Source: Streptomyces sp. SLBN-31
Lineage (GTDB): Bacteria; Actinomycetota; Actinomycetes; Streptomycetales; Streptomycetaceae
Reading direction: 5' to 3'
DNA length: 64,000 bases
Assembly (NCBI RefSeq): GCF_006715395.1
Contig: NZ_VFNC01000002.1
Span: 434,001 to 498,000, forward strand
Shown piece after piece: positions 42,738-51,457 of the stretch; positions within the stretch are counted from its first letter, which is position 1, and every line of letters begins with the position of its first letter. Under the pieces are notes generated by a model, which was given only the letters and a program-made list of their open reading frames with translations, was not told the origin of the DNA and did no database searches. The position numbers and the translations under genes are program-made.

Positions 42738-43507
42738 ACCACCCCGCCGGCCCGCCGTCCGGCGGCACCCTGATCCTGCTCAGGCACGGCCAGGGCGAGG
42801 CCAACGCCGCCGGTGTCTTCGGCGGCTGGGCGGACTACCGGCTCAGTCCGCACGGCGAGGAACAGGCCGCCGACGCGGCCCGGTTGATCGCCGACGCCGG
42901 GCTCCTGCCGGACGTGGTGCACACCTCGCTCCTGCACCGCTCCATCCGCACCGCGCAGATCGTCGCCGACCGCCTCGACCGCTCCTGGATACCGGTGCGG
43001 CGCACCTGGCGGCTCAACGAACGTCAGTACGGCGCCCTGACGGGGCGGAGCAAACGACGGATGCGGCAAGACGCCGGCGCCGATCTCTACGAGCGCTGGC
43101 GCCGCTCCCTGCACGCCGTTCCGCCGCCGCTGTCCGAGGACCGGCTGGCCCTGCTGCGTGCGGACCCGCGGTATGCCGCGCTGCCGGGCGAGGCCATCCC
43201 GCCCGTGGAGAGCTTCGCCGACCTCCTCGCCCGGGTGAAGCCGTACTGGAGCGACGTACTGGCGCCCGGGCTCGCGCGGGGTGCCACGCTCCTGGTCGCC
43301 GCTCACGGCAACTCCCTGCGCGCCCTCGTCACCCTCCTGGACCGGCTCGGCGAACCGGCCGTCCGGGCGCTCAACATCCCCACCGCGGAACCGCTCGTCT
43401 ACCGCCTCGACCCCGAACTGCGGCCCCTCTCCCCGGGTGGCTCCTACCTCGCCCCGGAGCGGGCGCACGCCGTCGCTGCCGCGGTCGCCGCGGAGGGCCA
43501 CACCTGA
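42734..43507 (+). CDS. Histidine phosphatase / phosphoglycerate-mutase-like
   Basis: 257 aa, GTG overlapping the ppa stop (GTGA). [20 protein letters not shown] (about 11-30) has the catalytic His of the RHG motif, [13 protein letters not shown] the Arg site, [12 protein letters not shown] the acid/base Glu, and [18 protein letters not shown] the second His. This arrangement and length fit 2,3-bisphosphoglycerate-dependent mutases rather than small phosphatases. Many motifs are slightly divergent (RHGQ rather than RHGE), so activity on phosphoglycerate is not certain. Cotranscribed with ppa. Confidence 0.82.
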   Translation: MNHPAGPPSGGTLILLRHGQGEANAAGVFGGWADYRLSPHGEEQAADAARLIADAGLLPDVVHTSLLHRSIRTAQIVADRLDRSWIPVRRTWRLNERQYGALTGRSKRRMRQDAGADLYERWRRSLHAVPPPLSEDRLALLRADPRYAALPGEAIPPVESFADLLARVKPYWSDVLAPGLARGATLLVAAHGNSLRALVTLLDRLGEPAVRALNIPTAEPLVYRLDPELRPLSPGGSYLAPERAHAVAAAVAAEGHT

Positions 43508-43529
43508 CAACAGCCGCCTCTCACGGCGG

Positions 43530-43561
43530 GGAGCGGTGACCCGAACCCGGGTCACCGCTCC
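43530..43561. terminator. Bidirectional hairpin between phosphatase and GH92 genes
   Basis: A perfect 14-bp stem (GGAGCGGTGACCCG / CGGGTCACCGCTCC) with a 4-base loop between convergent genes. Confidence 0.8.
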
Positions 43562-43602
43562 GCTCATGAGGTCTGTCGGATCAGTCGCGGTTACCGGCGT
43601 CC

Positions 43603-46600
43603 CTACTGTCCGAAGCCGTAGGCGAACAGGTGGTCGGTGCCCGTGGAGCCCGTCACCGGCAGGGTGACCGATGCCACCTGCTTGGACGGGTCCAGCGGGA
43701 CCTTCGTGGCGAAGACGTAGGTCTTGACGTTGTTCCGGCCACCGTCACCGGTGTCGCGGTAACCGGTCGTCACGGCCGTCGTGTTCGCCGGGAGCGGCTT
43801 GCTGGATCCGCCGTTGAGCGTCCAGTCGGAGAAGCCGACCGTCGCCTTGGCGGTGGTGCCGTCGGTGTAGGTGACGGTCACCGTTCCCGAGACACCGCTG
43901 CCGTCGGTCGGCGCGTTGGTCGCCGCGCCGAGCAAGCCCAGCGACGCACCCGATGTGCCGGCCGGCATCCGGATGGTCTGGCCGGCCATCTCCAGGTTGT
44001 CCAGCTGACCGGCCGTCACCTTCGGCCACTCGTAGGAGATGCCGTCGGCCGTGACCGTCGAGCCGCTCGTGACGCCCGCCGCCGCCAGCGCGTTCTGCGA
44101 GAACGCCCAGCCGCCGTTGTCGAAGCCGCCCGAGAAGGTGGCACCGTCGGGGTAGACGCCCTCGTTGGTGTCGTACGGCCACAGCGCGCCGGCCTTGGCC
44201 ACCGCCACCCGGAGGACAGCCGCGCTCAGCGCCGCGCCGGTGCTGTGGTCGGACAGCGCGAGGGTGACCGGATAGGTTCCCTCGCCGGCGCCCGCCGTCA
44301 CCTTGAACCTGGCCTCGGCGCTGCCCGAGGCGGGCGCCGTCAGGGAGCCGGACGACGTGTCCAGCGTGACGCCCGTGGGCGCGGTGGACTTCCAGTCGAC
44401 CATGACCGCCTTGCCGCCGAGGTTGGTCACGTCGAGGGTGGCGTCACCGGACGCGCCGGGCTCGAGCACCAGGCCGTCGCTCGACGGGCCGGTGGCGGCC
44501 AGCACCCGGCCGCCGCCCGTGGTGTCCGACGGCGGCACCGCCGACAGGCCGGACGCCCAGGAGGTGTTGGGCCGGGTGCCGAGCGTGAAGTCGAGACTGC
44601 CGGCGCCCGTCAGTTGCCGGTACGTCAGCCACGAGGCGTTCCACGCCTTGCCCTTGACGTCGAGCGACTGCACGTAGGGCGCGTCGGTCGCGGCCTGCGG
44701 CGCGTTGATCCGCACCGTCCTGCCACCGCCGAGGGTCACCTGGGCCACCGGGAACACCGGGCTGCCGAGCACCAGGGTGTCGGCGCCCGGGGTCTCGGGA
44801 TACATGCCGAGCTCGGACCAGACGTACCAGGAGCTCATCGCGCCGAGGTCGTCGTTGCCGAAGGAGCCGACCGGGGCGTTGAAGTACAGGTCCTGCTGGG
44901 CGGCGCGGACGGCTGCCTGCGTCTTCCACGGCTGGCCGGTGTAGTCGTACTCCCAGGGGATCTCGACGCTGGGTTCGTTGCTCAGGTCGGCGTCGGTGTT
45001 GCCGGGGTGGGCGATGTCGTCGAGCAGGCTGTCCAGGTAGGACGAGTACGCCTTGGCCCCGCCCCGTGCCTGGATGAGCTGCCGCAGGTTGAAGGGGACC
45101 ATGGGTGTGTACTGGGCCGAGGTGCCCTCCACGAAGCCGTTGGAGGTCCCGGGGGTGAAACCGCTCGCGAACTGGCCGTCCTTGTTCTTGGCCTGGAGGT
45201 AGCCGGTCTGCGGGTTGAAGACGTTCATCCAGTCCTGTGCGCGGGCGGCGAACTTCTCGTACACGTCCGTCTTGCCGAGGGACTTCGCGAAGGCGGCGAG
45301 GGCGTAGTCGGCGGAGTCGTACTCGAGTTGGGTGGAGACCGGGCCGTAGAAGTTGCAGCAGCCGTAGTCGTTCTCGTCGAGCGGGAGGTAGCCCTTGGCG
45401 TCCCGTACCTTCTCGCCGGGGCGGTCGTTGTTCGGGACGGTGGCCTCGTGCTGGAGAGCGGCGAGCGCCTTGCCCGTGTCGAAGTCCGTCGCGCCGAAGG
45501 CGTACGCGCCGGCGATGATGCCGGCGGCCGGGTCGCCGACCATCACGTAGCTCTCGCCGTTGTTCGAGGCCCACTTGGGCAGCAGGCCGGTCTGGTCGTA
45601 CCCGTTGAGCATCGAGGTGACGACGTCGGCGGTGATCTTGGGCTCGACCATCGCCATCAGCTGGGTCTGGGAGCGGTAGGTGTCCCAGCCGGAGTAGTTG
45701 GCGTACTGGGCCTTCTGGCCCTTGGCCAGCTTGTGGACCTGGTTGTCCATGCCCATGTACTGCCCGTTGGCGTCCGAGAAGACGTTGGGGTGCAGGAGGG
45801 CGTGGTAGAGCGCGGTGTAGAACTGCACCTGCTGGTCGGAGGTGCCGCCGCCGATCCGGACCTTCTTCAACACGGCGTTCCAGGCGTCGTGATTGGCCTT
45901 CTCGACCCCGGCGAAGTCCCACTTCCTGATCTCGGTCGCGAGGTTGTCCGTGGCGTTGGCGTCACTCGTGTAGGAGATGCCGACCTTGGCGTTCACCGTG
46001 GGGTCGGAGGAGGTGTCGAAGGTCAGGTACATGCCGTTGGCGCCCGTGGTGGGCGGTTGGGCGGCCTTGGCGGAGGACCGGTGTGCGGTGCTCGCGCTCG
46101 GCGCCGGGGACGGCGTACCCGAGCCCTTGTCACCGTTGCCGTGGATCGTCGGGGCCGGCCTCGCCGGGACGGTGAAGTGCTTCTCCTTCCGCGGCGCCGA
46201 CTTGGATGCCTCGGGAGCGGCCCGGACCGTGCCCGCCTTCAGCGACTTGGCGTCGGGGTTGACGGTGCCGCCGACCCAGGTGCCGCTCGCGGTGAACGGC
46301 TGATCGAACTTGACGTCGAAGTGCAGGGTGTACCGGTTGCCCGCCCCGCAGAAGTGACCGCTGTCGATCGCACCGCTGATCTCGTGGTCGTTGACCACCT
46401 GGACCCTGGTTCCGTCCACCTGCGTGGCCCCGCCACTGAGCTTGAACAGCAGGTTCGCCTGTCGGCCGGCCGGGAAGGTGAAGCGGCCCAGGCCCGCGCG
46501 CGTGGTGTCGGTCAGTTCGGTTTTGACACCGTTGCCATCGGTGACCTTGTAGTACCCGATACCCGACTGCTCGTCGCCGTGGCCGAAGCCGACGGAGGTG

Positions 46601-47010
46601 TCGCCGAGCTTGCCCGACAACGCGCCGGTCACCGGCAGGACGGGCAGGTCGCCCGCGACGGGGCAACCCGGCCCCGAGACGTGGGTGAGGCTGAAGCCGG
46701 AGATCTTGTTGTCTTCGTACTCGTAGCCGCCGCCGTCGGGGCGATGGGGGGTCGTGTCGGGGCCCCACTGCACCATGCCGGCCGGCATGTCGGGTCCGGG
46801 GAAAGTGTCCACGGCACCTGACGTGCCGATGAGCGGGTTGACGAGGGACGCGGGGTCCTTCACCAGGGCCGGCGTCGTGGTGCCCGCGGCCTGGGCGCTG
46901 CCCGCCGTCGTGAGCGGCAGGGCGGCCATGCCCAAGACGCAGGCCACGGCAAGGCGTTGACGGAGTCTCTTACGGTTGCGCTGTGCGGCTGAACGTCGGG
47001 GTCTCACCAT
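43603..47010 (-). CDS. Secreted GH92 alpha-mannosidase
   Basis: 1135 aa, ATG with GGAGG 7 nt upstream. The signal peptide (LAVACVLGMAALPLTTAGSA) ends near residue 41. Then the GH92 N-terminal sandwich (VNPLIGTSGAVDTFPGPDMP, AGMVQWGPDTTPHRPDGGGY) and catalytic (alpha/alpha)6 region follow, with GWDTYRSQTQLMAMVEP and GNDDLGAMSSWYVWSELGMY. A Ser/Ala/Pro-rich insertion lies near 280-325. A NEW3-type sandwich (about 855-930) and a final carbohydrate-binding-like domain (about 940-1135) complete it. GH92 enzymes are calcium-dependent exo-alpha-mannosidases acting on glycoprotein or yeast mannans. A TGGCAACGTTGTCA operator sits 110 nt upstream. Confidence 0.92.
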   Translation of the reverse strand: MVRPRRSAAQRNRKRLRQRLAVACVLGMAALPLTTAGSAQAAGTTTPALVKDPASLVNPLIGTSGAVDTFPGPDMPAGMVQWGPDTTPHRPDGGGYEYEDNKISGFSLTHVSGPGCPVAGDLPVLPVTGALSGKLGDTSVGFGHGDEQSGIGYYKVTDGNGVKTELTDTTRAGLGRFTFPAGRQANLLFKLSGGATQVDGTRVQVVNDHEISGAIDSGHFCGAGNRYTLHFDVKFDQPFTASGTWVGGTVNPDAKSLKAGTVRAAPEASKSAPRKEKHFTVPARPAPTIHGNGDKGSGTPSPAPSASTAHRSSAKAAQPPTTGANGMYLTFDTSSDPTVNAKVGISYTSDANATDNLATEIRKWDFAGVEKANHDAWNAVLKKVRIGGGTSDQQVQFYTALYHALLHPNVFSDANGQYMGMDNQVHKLAKGQKAQYANYSGWDTYRSQTQLMAMVEPKITADVVTSMLNGYDQTGLLPKWASNNGESYVMVGDPAAGIIAGAYAFGATDFDTGKALAALQHEATVPNNDRPGEKVRDAKGYLPLDENDYGCCNFYGPVSTQLEYDSADYALAAFAKSLGKTDVYEKFAARAQDWMNVFNPQTGYLQAKNKDGQFASGFTPGTSNGFVEGTSAQYTPMVPFNLRQLIQARGGAKAYSSYLDSLLDDIAHPGNTDADLSNEPSVEIPWEYDYTGQPWKTQAAVRAAQQDLYFNAPVGSFGNDDLGAMSSWYVWSELGMYPETPGADTLVLGSPVFPVAQVTLGGGRTVRINAPQAATDAPYVQSLDVKGKAWNASWLTYRQLTGAGSLDFTLGTRPNTSWASGLSAVPPSDTTGGGRVLAATGPSSDGLVLEPGASGDATLDVTNLGGKAVMVDWKSTAPTGVTLDTSSGSLTAPASGSAEARFKVTAGAGEGTYPVTLALSDHSTGAALSAAVLRVAVAKAGALWPYDTNEGVYPDGATFSGGFDNGGWAFSQNALAAAGVTSGSTVTADGISYEWPKVTAGQLDNLEMAGQTIRMPAGTSGASLGLLGAATNAPTDGSGVSGTVTVTYTDGTTAKATVGFSDWTLNGGSSKPLPANTTAVTTGYRDTGDGGRNNVKTYVFATKVPLDPSKQVASVTLPVTGSTGTDHLFAYGFGQ

Positions 47011-47321
47011 CGGTCGCCTCCGCGGCAGTCCGTGCTTCGCACATCAACTGCCGGCACCCCGAGAACCACGGAGCACCGGCCACAGGCAACGACTCCGGGC
47101 CGCCTCGGCGACGGACTGACAACGTTGCCATTCACAAGTGTCGAGTGAAACGCCAGTGCTGATGGCGTGTCAACGAGGCGTACGAGGCTTTCTCGGTAAG
47201 AAGTTCTCTGCAATCGGCCCGAACGGCCGCCGCCTGTACCGCGGATGTCGAGGACCCGCCACCCGTTCCGTCCCGGACAGGGGACCTCTACGGTGGCCGC
47301 GCCACGCGAAGGAGACACGAC
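47011..47321. other. Divergent intergenic region
   Basis: About 310 bases between the GH92 and VOC genes with no convincing gene. It holds operator site 3 near 47117-47130, close to where the GH92 promoter is expected. Confidence 0.6.
47117..47130. promoter_or_regulatory. LacI-type operator, CAACGTTG core (site 3)
   Basis: TGACAACGTTGCCA, palindromic except for one base pair, with the core at 47120-47127. It lies about 110 nt before the GH92 start codon and closely matches sites 1 and 2. Confidence 0.7.
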
Positions 47322-47762
47322 ATGGCGATCCAGCGGATGGACAACGTCCTCATCGTCGTCGACGACATGGACGCGGTCATCGCGTTCTTCGTCGCACTCG
47401 GCATGGAACTCGAAGGCAGGGGCCCACTCGACTGGCCCGGCGCGGAGCGGGTCATCGGCCTCAAGGACGTTCGGCAGGACGTCGCCATGCTGCGCGTCCC
47501 GAACGGCCAGGGGCGCGTGGAACTGGCCAGGTTCCACTGGCCGAAGGCCATCACCCCCGAGCCGAAGCACGCACCCGCCAACACGCTCGGCCTTCGCCGC
47601 GTCATGTTCGCCGTCGACGACATCGATGACGTCGTCGCCCGCCTGCGCACCCACGGCGCCGAACTGGTAGGCGAGATCGTGCGGTACGAGAACATCTATC
47701 GGCTCTGCTACGTCCGCGGCCCCGAGGACATCGTCGTCGGACTGGCGGAGGAGCTCGGCTGA
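47322..47762 (+). CDS. VOC-family (glyoxalase-fold) protein
   Basis: 146 aa, ATG with AAGGAG 8 nt upstream. Two beta-alpha-beta-beta-beta modules are seen: AIQRMDNVLIVVDDMDAVIA with FFVALGMELEGRGP, then LRRVMFAVDDIDDVVARLRT with HGAELVGEI and YVRGPEDIVVGLAEEL. Candidate metal ligands are the Glu in VELARFHW and the Glu near the C-terminus. The family covers lyases, dioxygenases and resistance proteins, and the substrate is not evident. Monocistronic. Confidence 0.85.
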   Translation: MAIQRMDNVLIVVDDMDAVIAFFVALGMELEGRGPLDWPGAERVIGLKDVRQDVAMLRVPNGQGRVELARFHWPKAITPEPKHAPANTLGLRRVMFAVDDIDDVVARLRTHGAELVGEIVRYENIYRLCYVRGPEDIVVGLAEELG

Positions 47763-47813
47763 AGGACGCCGGCCTCGCGGAGGTGAGCGCATGCGTCATG
47801 TGATGCTGGCGTC

Positions 47814-48314
47814 ATGACTGATCACCGCGGGGTTTCCATCGTCCGCTGGCCGGAGCCGGGCCCTCTGGCCGGGGGCGGGCCGGAGACGTTGTTGGCGGCC
47901 TATCATCTGCGGACGCAGGCCGAGAAGGGTGAGGGCGTCGCCGGTGTGGACGACCTGCCCGAGCGCTACCGGGCCGAAGTGCTCGATCCGCGGGCCGCGT
48001 TCCTCGACGACGTCGTGCTGCTGGCGTTGAGCGGAGATACGGCGGTGGGGTGTCTGGTGCTCACCGCCCCCGTCGACGGACGGGCCGAGCTCAAGAGGCT
48101 CTGGACGGACCCGGACCACCGCGGCCTGGGCGTCGCCTCAGGACTCGTCGGGGCAGCGCTCGCGCATGCCGAGCAAGGCGGTGTCGGCGTGGTGCGGTTG
48201 TCGGTGTGGAAGTGGCGTGCCGACGCGATAGCCCTGTACGGGCGGCTCGGCTTCACCGTCTCCGAGTCCTGGGACGAGAGGGAGCAACTCGTCTGCATGG
48301 AACGCGTCATGTGA
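47814..48314 (+). CDS. GNAT-family N-acetyltransferase
   Basis: 166 aa. The acetyl-CoA-binding motif A is ELKRLWTDPDHRGLGVASGL (about 90-109) with the R-x-x-G-x-A loop, followed by helix VGAALAHAEQGGVGVVRLSV and motif B region KWRADAIALYGRLGFTVSES. The first 60 residues form the acceptor side. The acceptor (amine or protein) cannot be deduced. It is followed by a strong hairpin that also ends the convergent sigma gene. Confidence 0.88.
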   Translation: MTDHRGVSIVRWPEPGPLAGGGPETLLAAYHLRTQAEKGEGVAGVDDLPERYRAEVLDPRAAFLDDVVLLALSGDTAVGCLVLTAPVDGRAELKRLWTDPDHRGLGVASGLVGAALAHAEQGGVGVVRLSVWKWRADAIALYGRLGFTVSESWDEREQLVCMERVM

Positions 48315-48348
48315 GGTGAGGCGTCGCCATTACGCTCGTCACGTGGCT

Positions 48349-48386
48349 TGAGCCGGTGGGCGTGGTCGTCCACGCTCACCGGCTCA
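48349..48386. terminator. Strong bidirectional hairpin between GNAT and sigma genes
   Basis: A stem of 10 plus 6 bp (TGAGCCGGTG, one G-T pair, GCGTGG / CCACGC, CACCGGCTCA) with a 4-base loop. Confidence 0.8.
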
Positions 48387-48412
48387 GAAGCGCTCGGAGT
48401 GTGCCGTACGTG

Positions 48413-49252
48413 TCACTCCACCGTCAGCAGCCCGGCGCGCAGCCGCTCCAGCAGACGGCTCAGGAGGCGTGAGACGTGCATCTGGGAGATGTTCAGGCTC
48501 TTGCCGATCTCGGCCTGCGTGCGCTCCTCCACGAAGCGCATGTGGAGGATCAACCGGTCGCGTTCGTCGAGGTCGGCGATCAGCGGCGCCAGGGAGTGGA
48601 AGTCCTCGACCAGTTGCAGGGCGGTGTCCTCACTGCCGATGAAGTCGGCCAGGACGCTCTCGCCGTCCTCGCTGGTGGAGATGGCGGCGTCCAGCGAAGA
48701 GGAGGTGTAGCCGTTGGAGGCCAGCCGGGCCTCGATGACCTCCTCCTCCGACAGGCTCATCAGCTGCGACAGCTCCGCCACCGTGGGCGTGCGGCCCAGG
48801 CGGCTGCTGAGTTCCTCGGTGGCCTGGGCGAGCTGGACCCTGGCCTCCTGCAGACGGCGCGGCACGTGGACGGCCCACGAGGTGTCACGGAAGAACCGCT
48901 TGATCTCACCGACGATGTAGGGGATCGAGAAGGAGGTGAACTCCACCTCGCGTGACACCTCGAACCGGTCGATCGCCTTGATCAGACCGATCACGCCGAC
49001 CTGGACGATGTCCTCCATCTCCTGGGGCCCGCGGCTGCGGAACCGGGCGGCCGCGTACCGCACCAGGGAGATGTTCATCTCGATCAGGGTGTTGCGCGCG
49101 TACTGGTATTCCTCCGTGCCCTCTTCCAGGACCGCGAGCCTCGCCAGGAACTGACGGGTCAGCTCGCGGGCGTCCTTCGGGGCGATACGGGAGGCATCGA
49201 CGCCCTCCGACAGCTGTCCCGTGCCGACTTCCGTGGTCAACGCCGCCGTCAT
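48413..49252 (-). CDS. SigB/SigF-family RNA polymerase sigma factor
   Basis: 279 aa from ATG 49252 (GGGAGAG upstream). Region 2 contains RNTLIEMNISLVRYAAARFR, then GPQEMEDIVQVGVIGLIKAI and DRFEVSREVEFTSFSIPYIV. Region 3 contains VHVPRRLQEARVQLAQATEE with LGRTPTVAELSQLM. Region 4 has RFVEERTQAEIGKSLNISQM and HVSRLLSRLLERLRAG. Region 1.1 is missing, as in stress/sporulation group 3 sigma factors controlled by RsbW-like kinases. It would direct transcription of GNNT-N15-GGGTAY promoters; one such promoter lies directly upstream, suggesting autoregulation. Confidence 0.93.
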   Translation of the reverse strand: MTAALTTEVGTGQLSEGVDASRIAPKDARELTRQFLARLAVLEEGTEEYQYARNTLIEMNISLVRYAAARFRSRGPQEMEDIVQVGVIGLIKAIDRFEVSREVEFTSFSIPYIVGEIKRFFRDTSWAVHVPRRLQEARVQLAQATEELSSRLGRTPTVAELSQLMSLSEEEVIEARLASNGYTSSSLDAAISTSEDGESVLADFIGSEDTALQLVEDFHSLAPLIADLDERDRLILHMRFVEERTQAEIGKSLNISQMHVSRLLSRLLERLRAGLLTVE

Positions 49253-49307
49253 GATGAATGTCTCTCCCTCGTCCTCGATACGGCCGGTCAGCCGCTCGCG
49301 CTGCCGA

Positions 49308-49332
49308 ATACCCCGGATTCTCGATGTAACGC
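49308..49332 (-). promoter_or_regulatory. SigB-type promoter of the sigma gene
   Basis: On the minus strand GCGT (49332-49329), a 15-base spacer and GGGTAT (49313-49308) match the Streptomyces SigB consensus GNNT-N14-16-GGGTAY. The -10 element is 55 nt before the start codon. Consistent with autoregulation by the gene it precedes. Confidence 0.7.
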
Positions 49333-49537
49333 AGCATCGGATGCAGGTAAGCGTCTGTGGCTGAAAATCGACCCTCGGTTCGAGAACCGGTTCACCCCTT
49401 CCTCGCCTTCGAACTGCTCGCGGATTCGCCACGATTTGAGTAACAATGAGGCATTCGTACCCGCACCCGCGCCAGTTTCCCCTTGGCCGAATTGCGCCCC
49501 TCCTGATCCCGCGCGCGTCGGCGCGGTCGGCCCGCGC

Positions 49538-50425
49538 TCAAGGCGTGAGCAGGCGGTCCTGCTCCAGCGGCGGTGTGCCCTCGTGCCAGTCGAGGGCCTT
49601 GCCGAAGCGGACGAGCTCGCCGTACAGGGCGGGGTCGACGTGCTCGGTGAAGACCAGGTCGAGGACCGCCGCCGCCGCCCGGGCCGGCGACTGGGCCTGG
49701 CTGTAGTCGCTGAACCAGGGGCGTGAGGTGGCGGTGTCGACCATGCCGGGGCACACGGCGGCGATCAGGGTGCCGTTGGCGAGGTCGCCGTCACGGCGCT
49801 CGGCGGCGAGGGCGCGGACGGCGGCGACCTGAGCGACTTTGGAGGGCACGTTCAACCACACCGGCCAGCCCGCCTCCTGGGCGGTCCCGTGGTGAATGGC
49901 GGCGCGCCACGACTCGACGGCCTTCTCGACCTGCTCCAGGCTCGCCCCGTCGAACAGGTGGTGCAGCCGTGGGTCGAGGTGGCCGAGGGTGCCCAGACTG
50001 CTGGCCACGACCAGCAGTCGGCCGCCCCGTCGCAGGGCGGGGCCGAAGGAGCGCAGGATCGCGTGTGTCGCAGTGTTGGAGACGTCGATGAACTCGTCCG
50101 CTCGCGCCGCCTGCGAATCCTGCGGCAGAACGCGGGCGACCGCGTTGGAGATCACGACGTCGATCCCCCCGTGGCGGGATCGGAGTTCCTCGGCGAGCCG
50201 GCCGATGGCGTCGGTGTCGGTGACGTCCAGAACCCGGCCCTCGACGCGGGCCCGGGTGCCGGGCAGTTCGGCGACCTCTTGGGCGGCGTCCGCCACGCGC
50301 CGCCGACTGCGGCCCGTGAGCAGGACCAGGTCGTCGGGGTTCATACGGGCCGCCAGCCCTTCGACGAGGGCACGGCCGAGTCCTTGGTTGGCGCCCGTGA
50401 CGAGGGCGATGCGCGAAGGGTTCAT
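49538..50425 (-). CDS. Carbonyl-reductase-like SDR with atypical active site
   Basis: 295 aa. The cofactor loop is VTGANQGLGRALVEGLA (about 9-25), followed by LLTGRSRRR (NADP-type basic residues), DVTDTDA, and ISNAVARVLP in place of NNAG. The catalytic segment reads LNVPSKVAQVAAVRALA, so the usual Tyr four residues before Lys is Asn, while Lys remains. PGMVDTATSRPWF follows. The length and insertion match carbonyl-reductase-like SDRs of actinomycetes. The Asn raises doubt about classical reductase chemistry. Divergent from the LysR gene, a likely regulator. Confidence 0.8.
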   Translation of the reverse strand: MNPSRIALVTGANQGLGRALVEGLAARMNPDDLVLLTGRSRRRVADAAQEVAELPGTRARVEGRVLDVTDTDAIGRLAEELRSRHGGIDVVISNAVARVLPQDSQAARADEFIDVSNTATHAILRSFGPALRRGGRLLVVASSLGTLGHLDPRLHHLFDGASLEQVEKAVESWRAAIHHGTAQEAGWPVWLNVPSKVAQVAAVRALAAERRDGDLANGTLIAAVCPGMVDTATSRPWFSDYSQAQSPARAAAAVLDLVFTEHVDPALYGELVRFGKALDWHEGTPPLEQDRLLTP

Positions 50426-50496
50426 ACCGGCAACGCTAGGAACCGCTCATCCATGAGTCCAACGAGACTTCGGCACGCGTGGTATGCGTAAACGTC

Positions 50497-51438
50497 ATGG
50501 ACTTCAGGGATGTGTCGATGACGGCGCTGCGCGTTTTCCGGGCCGTCGCCGAGCAGGGGACCTTCACCGCGGCCGCCGTCTCGCTCGGCTACACCCAGTC
50601 CGCGGTGTCCCGGCAGATCGCCGCGATCGAACGGGCCGCGGGCGCGGAGTTGCTGGAGCGGCGGCGCGACGGCGTACGGCTGACCTCCGCCGGCCGTGTC
50701 GTCATGCGCCGTGCGACGGTCGTGCTGGACGAGATCGAGGCGACCGCGCGCGAGCTGTCGGGCCTGCCCGGGCAGGCCGGTACCGTCCGCCTCGGCTGGT
50801 TTCCCAGCGCCGGTGCCGTACTGGTGCCGCGCGCCCTGGCCGCCCTGCGCCGCACGGACCCCGGCCTGCGGGTCGTCGGCCGGGAGGGCAGCACTCCGGC
50901 GCTGGTGCGTGCCCTGCGGGCCGGAAGTCTCGACCTCGCGCTGCTCGCCTCGGCGCCGCCGTTCCGGCCGCCGGACGCCGAGTCGCCTCCGCTGGCTGTG
51001 CAGACGCTCACCGAGCGCGCTCTGCGTCTGGCGGTGCCGGCCGCCCATCCCCTGGCCCGGGCCGACTTCGTCGATGTCGGCGATCTGCGCGGGCAGCGGT
51101 GGATCACCGGTTCCGCGTCGGGGGAGGACACGTCGATGGGCGTGTGGCCGGGACTCGACGAGCGGCCCGAGATCGCCCACACCGTCCGCGACTGGCTCGC
51201 CAGGCTGCACTTGGTCGCCGCGGGCTGCGGACTGACCACCGTGCCCGCCGTGCTGGCCCGCGTCGCGCCACCGGGCGTCCGTGTCCTGCCCGTTCGTGGC
51301 GGTCCCCAGGAGCAGCGGCGTCTGCTCCTGGCCCGCCTCCCCCACCCGCCGACCGAGGCGAGCGACCGGGTGGCGGCCGCCCTCCGTGCGGCGGCGCTCG
51401 ACGCCGACACTTCGGTGTCGTACCAGCCGCCGTCGTGA
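50497..51438 (+). CDS. LysR-family transcriptional regulator
   Basis: 313 aa from ATG 50497. The N-terminal HTH is DVSMTALRVFRAVAEQGTFT with AAAVSLGYTQSAVSRQIAAI and ERRRDGVRLTSAGRVV (about 5-70). The co-inducer domain (about 90-300) has VRLGWFPSAGAVLVPRALAA and LDLALLASAPPF. It should sense a small ligand and regulate the divergent SDR gene from the 71-base gap. Ends 20 nt from the convergent TetR stop. Confidence 0.92.
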   Translation: MDFRDVSMTALRVFRAVAEQGTFTAAAVSLGYTQSAVSRQIAAIERAAGAELLERRRDGVRLTSAGRVVMRRATVVLDEIEATARELSGLPGQAGTVRLGWFPSAGAVLVPRALAALRRTDPGLRVVGREGSTPALVRALRAGSLDLALLASAPPFRPPDAESPPLAVQTLTERALRLAVPAAHPLARADFVDVGDLRGQRWITGSASGEDTSMGVWPGLDERPEIAHTVRDWLARLHLVAAGCGLTTVPAVLARVAPPGVRVLPVRGGPQEQRRLLLARLPHPPTEASDRVAAALRAAALDADTSVSYQPPS

Positions 51439-51457
51439 CGCCACAGCAGGGAAAGGG

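Noticed and set aside
43630..46821. Long plus-strand open frame opposite the GH92 gene
   Set aside because: Antisense shadow; the minus-strand product has a complete signal peptide and GH92 motifs.
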